Positions 33,344-42,040 of a DNA stretch of 64,000 nt are shown piece by piece (within the stretch, counting starts at the first letter, position 1; every line of letters starts with the position of its first letter). Location of the stretch: contig MAAS01000005.1 of the NCBI GenBank assembly GCA_002162755.1, positions 62,001 to 126,000 on the forward strand, given 5' to 3'. The stretch comes from Gammaproteobacteria bacterium 50_400_T64 (GTDB lineage: Bacteria; Pseudomonadota; Gammaproteobacteria; Pseudomonadales; Porticoccaceae). The notes beneath the pieces were generated by a model, which had not been told where the DNA came from, did not search any database, and saw nothing but the letters and a program-made list of their open reading frames with translations. A program made the translations under genes and the position numbers.

Positions 33344-34657
33344 TTAACCCGCCATCAATGCTTCAATCTCATCCACTGTTTTAGGCACGCCAGCCGTCAA
33401 AACTTCGGTACCCTTGCGGGTAATCGCCACATCGTCTTCGATACGAACACCGATGCCTCGCCATTTTTTGGCGACCTTTTTATGGTCGGGCGCAATATAA
33501 ATACCAGGCTCAATCGTCATCACCATACCCGGCTCCAGCAAGCGCCATTCACCATCGACCTTATAGTCGCCAACATCGTGTACATCGATTCCCAGCCAAT
33601 GCCCGGCACGGTGCATATAAAACTCGCTATAAGCGCCAGCGGCGATGAGCTTTTTAACACTGCCCTTAAGCAAACCCAATTTAACGAGACCTGCGGTAAT
33701 TACCGCCACGGTCGCCTGATGGGGAGCATCCCAATGATTGCCCGCCCGCGCCGCATCGATTCCCGCCAACTGCGCCTTTAACACTAGCTCATAAATTGCC
33801 TTTTGCTCGGGACTAAAGCGGCCGTTAACAGGGAAGGTACGAGTAATATCCGCCGCATAGTGCTGGTATTCACAACCAGCATCAATCAACACCAGGTCAC
33901 CATCATTGAGGGGCTGATTGTTTTCCACATAGTGCAGAATACAGGCGTTGTCGCCACCCCCCACTATTGAGGTGTAGGCAGGGAAACTAGCACCTTCCAT
34001 CGCGAAGGTATGTTCAATTTCTGCCTGCAACTGATATTCGTTAAGGCCGGGCTTTGAAGCACGCATGGCGCGACAATGGGCCTCAGCGGATATTTTCGCC
34101 GCCTTGCGCATAAGCTTCAGCTCAGCAGGTTTTTTAAACAGGCGGTTTTCATGCAACAGATGGTCTAGATCAACAAACTCACCGGGGGGGACGGCACCAG
34201 TGCGCGCCTTGGCGCGGATGCTATTCACCCACTCCATTAAATGCTGATCAAATTCTTTGTCTTTACCAATAGCAGAATAAACTTTTGTTTTACCCTCCAA
34301 CAAACCGGGCAAAATATCGTCCATATCAGTAATGGGGAAGGCATCATCAGCCCCGTATTGCTCACAGGCACCCTCCGGCCCAGCCCTATAACCATCCCAG
34401 GTTTCCCGCTCTCTATCGCGCTCGCGACAAAATAAAATAAACTGCCCCTGTGCCCGACCGGGGATTAATGCCAGCACGGCTTCCGGCTCGGGAAAACCAC
34501 ATAAGTAGTGGAAGTCACTGTCCTGACGGTAGGGGTATAGCGTGTCTCGACTGCGAATACGTTCCGGCGCTGCAGGAACGATGGCAATAGCATCTTTGCC
34601 AATCATTGCCATTAACTCTTTTCGCCGCCGGGAAAATTCATTACTGCTAATCATCAC
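33344..34657 (-). CDS. pepP: Xaa-Pro aminopeptidase P
   Basis: 437 residues, normal length. It removes N-terminal residues before proline using two metal ions. The creatinase-fold ligands are visible: first Asp in VLIDAGCEYQHYAADITRTF (two Asp), His in MHRAGHWLGIDVHDVG, Glu in PGMVMTIEPGIYI, and Glu in GIGVRIEDDVAITRKG. The N-terminal domain (about 1-170) carries PYRQDSDFHYLCGFPEPEAV. It is usually followed by ubiH and preceded by a UPF0149 gene; here an MCP gene and a hairpin separate it from ubiH, and two chemotaxis-type genes plus a small gene separate it from UPF0149. A 15-bp palindrome lies 44 bp upstream. Confidence 0.96.
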   Translation of the reverse strand: MMISSNEFSRRRKELMAMIGKDAIAIVPAAPERIRSRDTLYPYRQDSDFHYLCGFPEPEAVLALIPGRAQGQFILFCRERDRERETWDGYRAGPEGACEQYGADDAFPITDMDDILPGLLEGKTKVYSAIGKDKEFDQHLMEWVNSIRAKARTGAVPPGEFVDLDHLLHENRLFKKPAELKLMRKAAKISAEAHCRAMRASKPGLNEYQLQAEIEHTFAMEGASFPAYTSIVGGGDNACILHYVENNQPLNDGDLVLIDAGCEYQHYAADITRTFPVNGRFSPEQKAIYELVLKAQLAGIDAARAGNHWDAPHQATVAVITAGLVKLGLLKGSVKKLIAAGAYSEFYMHRAGHWLGIDVHDVGDYKVDGEWRLLEPGMVMTIEPGIYIAPDHKKVAKKWRGIGVRIEDDVAITRKGTEVLTAGVPKTVDEIEALMAG

Positions 34658-34700
34658 TTCCTCTTAAACTGGATTTCAGGCTAAACACGCACGTATGAAA

Positions 34701-34715
34701 TTGACGTCACGTCAA
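34701..34715. promoter_or_regulatory. perfect palindrome TTGACGTCACGTCAA
   Basis: The 15 bases 34701-34715 are a perfect 7-1-7 palindrome in the gap between pepP (start 34657) and the small plus-strand gene (start 34830). It may be an operator for either. No known box was matched with confidence. Confidence 0.45.
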
Positions 34716-34829
34716 AATACAAGGACTGGATCTTCTCATGGAAAAGCTCTCTGCCCAAGTGGCAGGCAAGCCCATCCCTATTGAGTTTCGATCTGTTACC
34801 CTGACGGTATAAAAATTGATGAGGACTAA

Positions 34830-35036
34830 ATGATGTCGACGGCTGACCTTCGCGAAGAATTCGAACAAATGGTACGCGGGGAAATAATAATCATATCTCG
34901 GGAAGAATTTCGTCAACGTTGCGATGACGACGACAAAATCATCTATTTACATATTGCACGGAAAATTGCCAAAAGAAATCGTTGCGAGCTTATTATTCAT
35001 GAGGAAACACTTGAATTTATCTGCCCTCCACCGTGA
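34830..35036 (+). CDS. small charged hypothetical protein
   Basis: 68 residues from ATG 34830 (or the next codon, also ATG). GAGGAC about 6 bp upstream and a TATAAA at 34808-34813 suggest it is expressed. The sequence is highly charged (DDDDK block, REEFEQ, KIAKRNR) with one Cys near the middle and one near the end (EFICPPP). No family is recognised; no membrane segment. It is the only plus-strand gene in the block between pepP and UPF0149 and is convergent with the MCP-PilZ gene. A small regulatory or adaptor protein is possible, but this is a guess. Confidence 0.6.
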   Translation: MMSTADLREEFEQMVRGEIIIISREEFRQRCDDDDKIIYLHIARKIAKRNRCELIIHEETLEFICPPP

Positions 35037-35089
35037 CAAGGCGGGACACTGAAACCAATCGGCACCCATTGAAAAGAAAAGTCATCGCT

Positions 35090-36622
35090 TTAAGGTCCCT
35101 GAAACTTATCACGTAGCAACTCGCTAATTGTTGCATTTTGCTGATCATCAAACTTTAAACGCACAATCCCATTTTCGTTAGCAACAACACGAGCCTGAAT
35201 CACCTGATAACCTTCTACCATTAAGCCTAAGGCATCGCCCACACATACCGGCGAGTTAACGATTATTGCGGCACCCGTACGACTAATATCCTGCACACTA
35301 CCCAAAGATGTTTCACCCATGCTATCGATTTTACAGCCCTTCGGCGGCGATGTTTCATAGCGGGTGTCTTCTCGACGGTTAAAGGCTTCATAGCTCCTCA
35401 GGTTAGCCAAGATAGTAGCGACTTTATCCGACAGAGATTGGGTAGCCTCAGCAACACCATTAGACTCACCCGTCACCTGTTCGACTAATAAGCGGCAATC
35501 GCTTGTTTTCGTCGCCACTTCAATAATATTACTTGATGATTTTTTCGTTGCCTGAGCCGCCTCCTGAATATTGTGACGAATTTCCTGAGTTGATGTGAGC
35601 TGTTTTTCAACCGCAGTGGCCACCGTTTTTGAAATTTCACTCGACTCGCGAATAGACAAACCAATTTTTTCAATTGCCGCAGCTGTGTCGATTGCCATCT
35701 GCTGAATACTGGTTATTTGTGTATCAACACGCCCTGTTGCATGAGCCGTCTGGCTGGCAAGGTCTTTCACTTCAGAAGCAACAACTGCAAAGCCTTTACC
35801 GGCCTCCCCTGCTCTCGCCGCCTCAATGGTGGCATTAAGTGCTAGCAAATTCGTTTGTGCAGCAATTTCTTTAATAACATTGGCAATACCACTAATTTCT
35901 TCCACGCCATTAGCCAGCTCATTAACGATCACTGTCGTTTTTTCAACTTCCCTTTCTGCGTCAACTGCTGCCTTCAATGAAGACTCAGATTGCCGGGAAA
36001 TTTCCTGTGCAGAAGTCGACATACCCTCTACCGCTACAGCGCAGGATTCAACATTACGGCTAGTCTCATCCGACAACTCAACAACGGTATCTGTCTGGTT
36101 TCCAGCATCTTGAAGGTTTGTCGACATATCTTCTGTTTTGGCCAACATCGTTTTACTACTTTTCTGAACATGATCAACCGCTGTTTTAACCTCGGATTCA
36201 AGGTTATCGGCGAGCTGAGACATCTCGTCTTTACGCTCAGTTTCAAGCTCAGCCATATGCCGCTGAGTGGACTTCAGGTTTGCTGCGGCTCTACTATAGT
36301 CGCCCAATACACCGCGCTGAATATAACTTCGGTAAAACAGCCCTTTTGCGGCATGGGCCAGAGTGGCATCAGACTCTCGAACAAAAGAATCAGCCAGGTC
36401 GAGCATTTTATTGACATGAGACATAGTTGGTGACAGGTCACCAAAACCATCCCAGCCGACAACCCGCGCACTCAAATCTCCCAGGCTCGCTCTCGCGGTC
36501 ACTTCGTCAATCTGAGCAAAGGCTATTTTATAGCGCAACACTTCTTTACGAAGTTGATCTACTTCGTCGGATGAGCCATTTGTTTCAGAAGATACTGCTT
36601 TTGATTTTTTAAATAGCTTCAT
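35090..36622 (-). CDS. methyl-accepting chemotaxis protein with C-terminal PilZ domain
   Basis: 510 residues from ATG 36622 (GGAGG 7 bp upstream); the frame is open 24 bp further. No membrane helix. The N-terminal part has a HAMP-like region ([20 protein letters not shown]). The MCP hairpin lies at about 250-285 ([20 protein letters not shown] then [12 protein letters not shown]). The C-terminal PilZ domain begins at R416-R417 (RREDTRYE) with the second c-di-GMP motif [11 protein letters not shown]. It should signal to CheA and respond to c-di-GMP. Its ATG overlaps the stop of a PAS-protein gene (TGATG), so the two are translated together, like a split Aer receptor. Confidence 0.88.
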   Translation of the reverse strand: MKLFKKSKAVSSETNGSSDEVDQLRKEVLRYKIAFAQIDEVTARASLGDLSARVVGWDGFGDLSPTMSHVNKMLDLADSFVRESDATLAHAAKGLFYRSYIQRGVLGDYSRAAANLKSTQRHMAELETERKDEMSQLADNLESEVKTAVDHVQKSSKTMLAKTEDMSTNLQDAGNQTDTVVELSDETSRNVESCAVAVEGMSTSAQEISRQSESSLKAAVDAEREVEKTTVIVNELANGVEEISGIANVIKEIAAQTNLLALNATIEAARAGEAGKGFAVVASEVKDLASQTAHATGRVDTQITSIQQMAIDTAAAIEKIGLSIRESSEISKTVATAVEKQLTSTQEIRHNIQEAAQATKKSSSNIIEVATKTSDCRLLVEQVTGESNGVAEATQSLSDKVATILANLRSYEAFNRREDTRYETSPPKGCKIDSMGETSLGSVQDISRTGAAIIVNSPVCVGDALGLMVEGYQVIQARVVANENGIVRLKFDDQQNATISELLRDKFQGP

Positions 36623-37158
36623 CACAAGCCCTCCATCGTTGTCCAAATAAATTCGGGGTAGGACTGGCCCTTTTCATCCAAAATTTTAGCGAGCAAGCTA
36701 GCACTGGCACTTATTCCCTGATCTGGGTTTTCGTGTTTACTCTCTTCGTCGAGCAAGGCCTGGTACAAATTTTCTATCTCTCGCACCCAATAGCTATCAG
36801 GGCATCGCCGATTAGAGTGGTAACCGTTGAGCTTGTGGTCTTGATCATAGCTCGGCGTCACGTGAGCCAGCACCCAATAATACTTACCCGTCTTCGAACG
36901 GTTTTTCACATAGGCAAAAATTTCTTCTTCCTGTTGCAGGGTATCCCACAACAACTTAAAAATAATTCGAGGCATGTCCGGATGGCGAATCAAATTGTGT
37001 GGCTTACCAATAACGTCACTCGTTGGTCTTTCAGCCAGACGACAAAAAACATCATTAGCGTAAGTTATCCTGCCAGACAGGTCAGTCTTAGAGACGATAA
37101 CCTCATCGGCTTCAAACGTTAACTCTTCATCAACAAGAGCGGGAGAAGATTCTGTCAT
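36622..37158 (-). CDS. PAS domain protein (Aer-like sensor module)
   Basis: 178 residues. A PAS domain covers about 20-130: [20 protein letters not shown], then [21 protein letters not shown], then [20 protein letters not shown]. This is the pattern of the Aer-type PAS domain, which binds FAD and senses redox/oxygen; FAD binding is inferred. There is no membrane helix, HAMP or MCP part in this protein. Its TGA overlaps the ATG of the MCP-PilZ gene by one base (TGATG), arguing for a joint complex. The C-terminus (residues about 135-178) is helical and may dock on the MCP. Confidence 0.82.
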   Translation of the reverse strand: MTESSPALVDEELTFEADEVIVSKTDLSGRITYANDVFCRLAERPTSDVIGKPHNLIRHPDMPRIIFKLLWDTLQQEEEIFAYVKNRSKTGKYYWVLAHVTPSYDQDHKLNGYHSNRRCPDSYWVREIENLYQALLDEESKHENPDQGISASASLLAKILDEKGQSYPEFIWTTMEGL

Positions 37159-37347
37159 GTCCTACGTTCCTTGTTTGTTCGCGCCTGTTTGTAGGTAGGT
37201 TAGTACCGCGCTTTTTTGTAGGTCTTTATTATTGATTCTTTTTATTAATTAAACATGATTTAAATCTATAACGACTTATCCTTCCTGGCAGCAAGGTTCA
37301 ATAACGTGAACCAGCCCCTGTTTTTTTGGCGGGCATGAAAGAAAAAC

Positions 37348-37926
37348 TCAATGTATTGTTTTGTCCTTCGGATTATTCAGCAATTTAAGCTCCGCATAAA
37401 TCAAAGTAACTGCGACCCGAACATACTCAACCAGCTCAAAAAAACTGACTTCGTCCTGCTCATCAATAGAGCTGGCATAAGGATCGAGCTCATCATCGCT
37501 ATTCCCGCTATCAGCCATCGCTATCGCGGCAAGGTCCCGCATGGCTTCCGAGACATCATCAGCCAGGGTCGCATCACCAGAAAGACCTGATTGCCCCAGA
37601 CCGGAGAGATAGTTTTGACACCAACGACTCAGTGTTTCAATCCGCTCGTGTAAAGAGTCATCGTCATCAGGTAAGAGCAGTTCAAACACCCCTTCGCCAT
37701 CTTCAAGTTGTTCGACGGTGTCTTTATAGAGCTGACGAACATCACTTTCTATGGCCGTCAAACTGCTCGCGCTTGCATCGAGAAGATCTGCAGTAACCTC
37801 CAGTAATTTTTTATCACTCAGGTGTTGCCCGCCACTCAACCGGCCGCATAATACGGCCTGTAATTCAGCAGGATTCGTGGTCAAGCCAACGACGGTAAAA
37901 ACACGGCAATAGTGCTCAAAGTCCAT
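37348..37926 (-). CDS. UPF0149 family protein (YgfB-like)
   Basis: 192 residues. Segments such as LCGRLSGGQH, LPDDDDSLHERIETLSRWCQ and NYLSGLGQSG, plus ELDPYASSIDEQDEVSFFEL, and VEYVRVAVTLIYAEL match the UPF0149/YgfB family, normally encoded just upstream of pepP. The protein is acidic and soluble. YgfB-type proteins have been linked to regulation of antibiotic resistance in Pseudomonas (family knowledge), but the general role is unclear. In this genome about 2.7 kb of extra genes separates it from pepP. Transcribed away from the TIGR02449-zapA-6S block. Confidence 0.9.
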   Translation of the reverse strand: MDFEHYCRVFTVVGLTTNPAELQAVLCGRLSGGQHLSDKKLLEVTADLLDASASSLTAIESDVRQLYKDTVEQLEDGEGVFELLLPDDDDSLHERIETLSRWCQNYLSGLGQSGLSGDATLADDVSEAMRDLAAIAMADSGNSDDELDPYASSIDEQDEVSFFELVEYVRVAVTLIYAELKLLNNPKDKTIH

Positions 37927-38147
37927 CAGTTAAGGTTTCCTAAAAACTGTCATTCTAGCATTATCCACCGTCCAAACTGTCAGCCGTTCCTGCCATTATG
38001 GTAATGGCAGGCAGAGAGAAAGTGTGATGTATTGATGAAGTAAGCGATTAATTCCCGAATCTACATTAAGATTATTGACCCGTGCGCGTAATCGCAATTA
38101 TAGTTAGCTGATCTTTCCTGATCATGAGCTTAATCGAAGATACATCT

Positions 38148-38357
38148 ATGAGTAGTGACGTTCTATCTGACCTTGAAAACAAGATTGATCAGCTTGTAGA
38201 GCTGAGCGAGCGCCTGCAAAAAGAAAATGCGGGACTGCGACAACGCGAGTCGGGTTTACTGAAGGAAAAAGGTCAGTTAATGGAAAAAACCGAGCAGGCT
38301 CGCTCACGGGTAGAAAGCATGATTACCCGCCTCAAAGCTCTCAACCACGAAGGTTAG
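38148..38357 (+). CDS. TIGR02449 family protein (ZapB-like small coiled coil)
   Basis: 69 residues from ATG 38148 (an in-frame ATG at 38124 would add 8 residues, MSLIEDTS; neither has a strong ribosome site). The whole sequence is an amphipathic coiled coil (LENKIDQLVELSERLQKENA). The position directly before zapA (5 bp) is the standard site of TIGR02449 proteins, which resemble ZapB and probably take part in cell division. Function is inferred from gene order and shape only. Confidence 0.85.
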   Translation: MSSDVLSDLENKIDQLVELSERLQKENAGLRQRESGLLKEKGQLMEKTEQARSRVESMITRLKALNHEG

Positions 38358-38362
38358 CGCCA

Positions 38363-38668
38363 GTGAGTACAAGTGATAACGTAACAATTTTGGTGCTCGA
38401 CAAAGAGTATCAGGTGCACTGCCCCCCCGATCAACGCGATGCTCTGCTACGCGCTGCTCTTGAGCTCGACCAACGCATGCGCACCATTCGCCAGAGTGGC
38501 AACGTGATTGGTCTGGAGCGTATCGCCATTATGGCCGCTCTCAATTTGTCTTACGATTTACTCGACTCACAGCATCGAGCCACTGAAAGTGAGGCCAATA
38601 ACGAAGATCTAGAACGCCTCGATAATAAAGTCTTTCAAGCACTGCAAGCTCTCTCGCCTGAGAACTGA
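38363..38668 (+). CDS. zapA: cell division protein ZapA
   Basis: 101 residues from a GTG at 38363 (GTGAGTACA). ZapA binds and bundles FtsZ at mid-cell. The N-terminal sheet NVTILVLDKEYQVHCPPDQR and the helix LERIAIMAALNLSYDLLDSQ match the family. The length is usual (about 100-109). It follows the TIGR02449 gene and is followed by 6S RNA and the 5-FCL gene, the conserved zapA-ssrS-ygfA order. Confidence 0.95.
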   Translation: MSTSDNVTILVLDKEYQVHCPPDQRDALLRAALELDQRMRTIRQSGNVIGLERIAIMAALNLSYDLLDSQHRATESEANNEDLERLDNKVFQALQALSPEN

Positions 38669-38745
38669 TCAAGTATCACGACTACTTTGCTAACCGTGAC
38701 ACAAGCCTAGTGAAGTTAAGGCATCCCCATCGTGCAACTCTGAGC

Positions 38746-38751
38746 TATAAT
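38746..38751 (+). promoter_or_regulatory. -10 box of 6S RNA promoter
   Basis: TATAAT at 38746-38751, 7 bp before the inferred 6S RNA 5' end at about 38758. No clear -35 box 17 bp upstream was seen. Confidence 0.6.
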
Positions 38752-38757
38752 GCAGCA

Positions 38758-38926
38758 ACCTGGGGTGTTTGCCAGTCAAGAAGTTCTTGAGCCGATTTTT
38801 ACACCTAGGAGGATTACCCGTGCTACTGGTGTGCATATCCGCTTGACGGAGAGCCTAATGTTGTACGGCGTCCCCCACCTTGAACCGTCGGGTTCAGGGC
38901 CACATTGACAGCGGCACTCCCGGGCC
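38758..38926 (+). ncRNA. ssrS: 6S RNA
   Basis: About 170-nt RNA between zapA and the 5-FCL gene, the canonical site. It binds sigma-70 RNA polymerase by mimicking an open promoter and represses it in stationary phase. Conserved parts are visible: GCCAGTCAAGAAGTTCTTGAG with GCCGAT near the 5' side, a central unpaired region, and CACCTTGAACC...GGGTTCAGGG near the 3' side, as in E. coli 6S. The end pairs ACCTGGGG with CACTCCCGGG-type sequence and is followed by a T-run (38927-38933). The exact ends are estimated. Confidence 0.85.
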
Positions 38927-38933
38927 TTTTTTT
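38920..38933 (+). terminator. T-run after 6S RNA
   Basis: CCGGGCC followed by a run of T (38926-38933) closes the 6S RNA. The transcript may still read through into the 5-FCL gene, as in the ssrS-ygfA pair of E. coli. Confidence 0.5.
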
Positions 38934-38982
38934 ATTGCTATCCTAATGACTATTCATACAGTTCCTGTACGAGGTAGGAAGC

Positions 38983-39594
38983 ATCTCTAGTAAAAACCTC
39001 ATAAACCGCAGCACCCTCCGTCAACGACGACGCGCACTATCTGCTCGACAACAGCAGATAGCTGCCACCGACATTAGTCAATGTCTAAACCAGCTCAAAA
39101 GATTTCAGCACGCCCAGCGTATCGCTTATTACCTCGCCAACGATGGGGAAATATCACCTCAGCTCGCCATTAATCAGGCGGAAAAACACGGTCAACAAAC
39201 CTACCTACCCGTGCTTCACCCGCTGAAATACAATCGCCTTTATTTCACCAGCCCTCGTAACCAGCCAAAGCTGCGGCTGAATCGCTTTGGGATTCTTGAG
39301 CCTCAACTGGGTATCAATACAGTGGCGCCGGTCTGGACGCTGGATATCATTTTACTGCCGCTGGTGGGGTTTGATCGCGGTGGTAACCGCATGGGCATGG
39401 GTGGCGGCTTTTATGATCGCACTCTCGCCCAGTTCAATGTAAACCAGGGCAACAAAGGCCTTAAACGACCCCTGTTAATTGGCCTCGCCCACCACTGCCA
39501 GGAAGTGGAGCAGCTGCAAGTACAAAGCTGGGACATTCCCCTTGATATTATCGCTACCGATAAAGAACTCATTCGTATCAGCAAGAAACGTTGA
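38983..39594 (+). CDS. 5-formyltetrahydrofolate cyclo-ligase, start codon unusual
   Basis: About 203 residues. It converts 5-formyl-THF to 5,10-methenyl-THF with ATP. Recognised by STLRQRRRALSAREQQQ at the N-terminus, TYLPVLHPL, and GNRMGMGGGFYDRTLAQFN near the C-terminus. The family N-terminus lies well before the first GTG (39211), but the upstream frame, open to 38950, has no ATG, GTG or TTG before 39211. The best start is ATC at 38983, preceded by GAGGTAGGAAGC. A 14-codon ORF (ATG 38946, stop 38990) overlaps it in another frame and ends GGT AGG AAG CAT CTC TAG. Rare AUC initiation, a +1 frameshift from this leader or a base error are the options; the first is preferred. Confidence 0.85.
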   Translation: MSSKNLINRSTLRQRRRALSARQQQIAATDISQCLNQLKRFQHAQRIAYYLANDGEISPQLAINQAEKHGQQTYLPVLHPLKYNRLYFTSPRNQPKLRLNRFGILEPQLGINTVAPVWTLDIILLPLVGFDRGGNRMGMGGGFYDRTLAQFNVNQGNKGLKRPLLIGLAHHCQEVEQLQVQSWDIPLDIIATDKELIRISKKR

Positions 39595-39610
39595 ACTGAA
39601 GTAAAGCCCC

Positions 39611-41125
39611 TTACTGACCAAGGAAAAATCGATAGGCATCGTTCTTCGTTTCTTCCTGATAGGGGTAATCGAGGGCACCGAGAAAAGCACCAACATCACG
39701 GCGCTCACCAGCGGGCACCTGCAGGCCAACTAATACCCGGCCGTAAGCTGAACCATGGTTACGGTAGTGAAACATGGAAATATTCCAGCGCCCCCCCAAC
39801 TTACCGAGAAAGTTTGACAATGCTCCCGGCCGCTCGGGGAATTCAAAGCGATACACCACTTCGTCAGCAATTTCTGGGGCGCGCCCGCCGACCATATAGC
39901 GAATATGCAGCTTGGCAATTTCATTATCGGTCATATCGACAACGGCATAATCTTTGGCGAGCAGGTCATCGACCAAAGCCTGGCGGTCCGCATCGGAGGT
40001 CACCTGAATGCCAACAAAAATGTGGGCATCTCCCGCATCGGCATAGCGGTAGTTAAATTCACTGACCATCCGCTGGCTCAGGGCCTGGCAAAAACGCTTA
40101 AAACTACCCGGCTTTTCGGGAATGGTCACCGCCAGCACGGCCTCGCGTTTTTCACCAATCTCAGTGCGTTCGGAAATATAGCGCAGGCGATCAAAGTTCA
40201 TATTGGCACCACTATCGATAGCCAATAAGGTTTCGCCACTACAGCCGCTTTGCTGCACATACTTTTTCAACCCGGCTAAACCCAGCGCGCCCGCAGGTTC
40301 GCAAATAGAACGAGTGTCATCAAAAATATCTTTAATGGCCGCGCAGATTTCATCGGTCGAGACGGTAATCACGCCATCAATCGTGTCGCGCAACACCCGA
40401 AATGTTTCCTTACCAATTTGTGCCACCGCTGTGCCATCGGCAAAAAGACCGACTTCTTTGAGGGTCACCCGTCGACCTTTTTCCATCGCCGCTGCCAAAC
40501 AGGCCGCGTCCTCAGATTCCACGGCAATCACTTTAATATCGGGCCGCACATATTTCACATAGGCAACGATGCCCGCACACAGCCCACCGCCACCCACTGG
40601 CACAAAAATAGCGTTCAGTGGGCCGGTGTGCTGGCGCAGAATTTCAACCGCAACCGTACCCTGCCCAGCAATCACATCGGGATCGTCAAAGGGATGAATG
40701 TAGACCAGGCCTTTTTCGGCAACCAGCTTCTGTGCATGCTCGGCCGCGCCTTCATAGGTATCGCCCTGCAAAACGACCTTTGCACCCCGGGCACGCACCG
40801 CGTCGACTTTAATTTGTGGCGTGGTGCGGGGCATAACGATGGTTGCTTTAACGCCCATTTTTTTTGCCGCCATCGCCAGGCCCTGGGCGTGATTGCCAGC
40901 GGAGGCCGCAATTACCCCCGCCGCACGCTCACTGTCACTAAGCTTACGCATTTTGTTGTAAGCACCGCGCAGCTTGAAAGAAAACACCGGCTGTAAATCT
41001 TCACGCTTTAACAGCACCCGGTTATCGAGACGTGCCGATATTATTGGCGCTTCATCAATCGGCGTTTCTACCGCCAGATCATAGATGCGTGCATCGAGGA
41101 TTCTTTTTACATAGCTTTTTGGCAT
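39611..41125 (-). CDS. ilvA: threonine ammonia-lyase, biosynthetic
   Basis: 504 residues from ATG 41125; the frame is open to 41296 but the extra 57 residues overlap the divergent rpiA leader and do not look like family sequence. It deaminates threonine to 2-oxobutanoate, the first step of isoleucine synthesis. The PLP lysine is K51 in [24 protein letters not shown] and the glycine loop [11 protein letters not shown] bind the cofactor. Two ACT-like domains (about 325-500, with [13 protein letters not shown] and [14 protein letters not shown]) give isoleucine feedback control. It is convergent with the 5-FCL gene and divergent from rpiA, as in pseudomonads. Confidence 0.96.
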   Translation of the reverse strand: MPKSYVKRILDARIYDLAVETPIDEAPIISARLDNRVLLKREDLQPVFSFKLRGAYNKMRKLSDSERAAGVIAASAGNHAQGLAMAAKKMGVKATIVMPRTTPQIKVDAVRARGAKVVLQGDTYEGAAEHAQKLVAEKGLVYIHPFDDPDVIAGQGTVAVEILRQHTGPLNAIFVPVGGGGLCAGIVAYVKYVRPDIKVIAVESEDAACLAAAMEKGRRVTLKEVGLFADGTAVAQIGKETFRVLRDTIDGVITVSTDEICAAIKDIFDDTRSICEPAGALGLAGLKKYVQQSGCSGETLLAIDSGANMNFDRLRYISERTEIGEKREAVLAVTIPEKPGSFKRFCQALSQRMVSEFNYRYADAGDAHIFVGIQVTSDADRQALVDDLLAKDYAVVDMTDNEIAKLHIRYMVGGRAPEIADEVVYRFEFPERPGALSNFLGKLGGRWNISMFHYRNHGSAYGRVLVGLQVPAGERRDVGAFLGALDYPYQEETKNDAYRFFLGQ

Positions 41126-41264
41126 GCTGAAACGGTCCGATATTTTTTTGAGAAGGGGGCACAGTCTTGTGCTCAGGCGCAATCGTAGTTTCTCAACAAC
41201 ACTAACACCAGCCTTGTTGAGAAAATCTCCATCATTGTATCGCCAACAACTTTCCCTGCTCAGA

Positions 41265-41270
41265 TATAAT
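41265..41270 (+). promoter_or_regulatory. candidate -10 box for rpiA
   Basis: TATAAT at 41265-41270, 24 bp before the rpiA ATG. No -35 box at proper spacing is clear. Confidence 0.4.
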
Positions 41271-41294
41271 GCCGCTCTATTGCCGGAGCCCATC

Positions 41295-41990
41295 ATGTCT
41301 AAAAACCAAGTATCACAAGATCAGCTCAAACAAGCCGCCGCCCAGGCCGCCCTCGACTATGTGCTAAAACACCTCGAGGACGATAGTTATCTCGGCATTG
41401 GTACTGGTTCAACGGCGAATTGCTTTATCGATTTACTGGCCCAGCACAAGGGCTATATCAAAGGTACTGTCGCCAGTTCCGAGGCCAGTGCTCAGCGCTT
41501 GCGTGATCACGGTATCAATGTGCTCGAACTTAATAATACCGGCGGCGTGCAAATTTATGTCGACGGTGCCGACGAAGTGAACCCGGCACTGGAGCTGATT
41601 AAAGGCGGGGGTGGCGCACTAACCCGCGAGAAAATTATTGCCGCAGCCGCCGACGACTTTGTCTGTATTGCCGACCAAAGTAAGTGGGTTGATCACCTCG
41701 GTGAATTTGCCGTGCCGGTAGAAGTGATTCCCATGGCACGCAGCTATGTGGCGCGGGAGATTTTCAAGTTGGGCGGTGAAGCGGTTTATCGCCAGGGTGT
41801 GGTCACCGACAATGGCAATGTAATACTCGATGTGCAGCGCCTGCACCCCATCGCCGCACCGAAGGCACTGGAAGAAAAACTCAACAATATTACCGGCGTG
41901 GTAACCAATGGTTTGTTTGCCCTGCGCCCGGCAGACCTCATGTTACTCAGCACGCCCGAGGGTGTAAAAACACTCAAGCCATCGCACTAG
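41295..41990 (+). CDS. rpiA: ribose-5-phosphate isomerase A
   Basis: 231 residues from ATG 41295; the longer open frame (from 41124) overlaps ilvA on the other strand and lacks family features. It interconverts ribose 5-phosphate and ribulose 5-phosphate in the pentose phosphate pathway. Key parts are [17 protein letters not shown] (phosphate loop), VDGADEVNP with the catalytic acidic residues, and [15 protein letters not shown]. The C-terminus matches the usual end ([16 protein letters not shown]). Divergent from ilvA. Confidence 0.97.
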   Translation: MSKNQVSQDQLKQAAAQAALDYVLKHLEDDSYLGIGTGSTANCFIDLLAQHKGYIKGTVASSEASAQRLRDHGINVLELNNTGGVQIYVDGADEVNPALELIKGGGGALTREKIIAAAADDFVCIADQSKWVDHLGEFAVPVEVIPMARSYVAREIFKLGGEAVYRQGVVTDNGNVILDVQRLHPIAAPKALEEKLNNITGVVTNGLFALRPADLMLLSTPEGVKTLKPSH

Positions 41991-42040
41991 ACAGGTTGTT
42001 AACAGCCCCAACAAATTCGTGACGAGAGAACACTAAAATA

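Noticed and set aside
38946-38990. RF2-like +1 frameshift site before 5-FCL
   Set aside because: The layout AGG AAG CAT CTC TAG resembles RF2, but the Leu tRNA on CUC would pair poorly with UCU after a +1 shift, and the leader ATG has no ribosome site. AUC initiation was preferred, though the idea is kept inside the finding.
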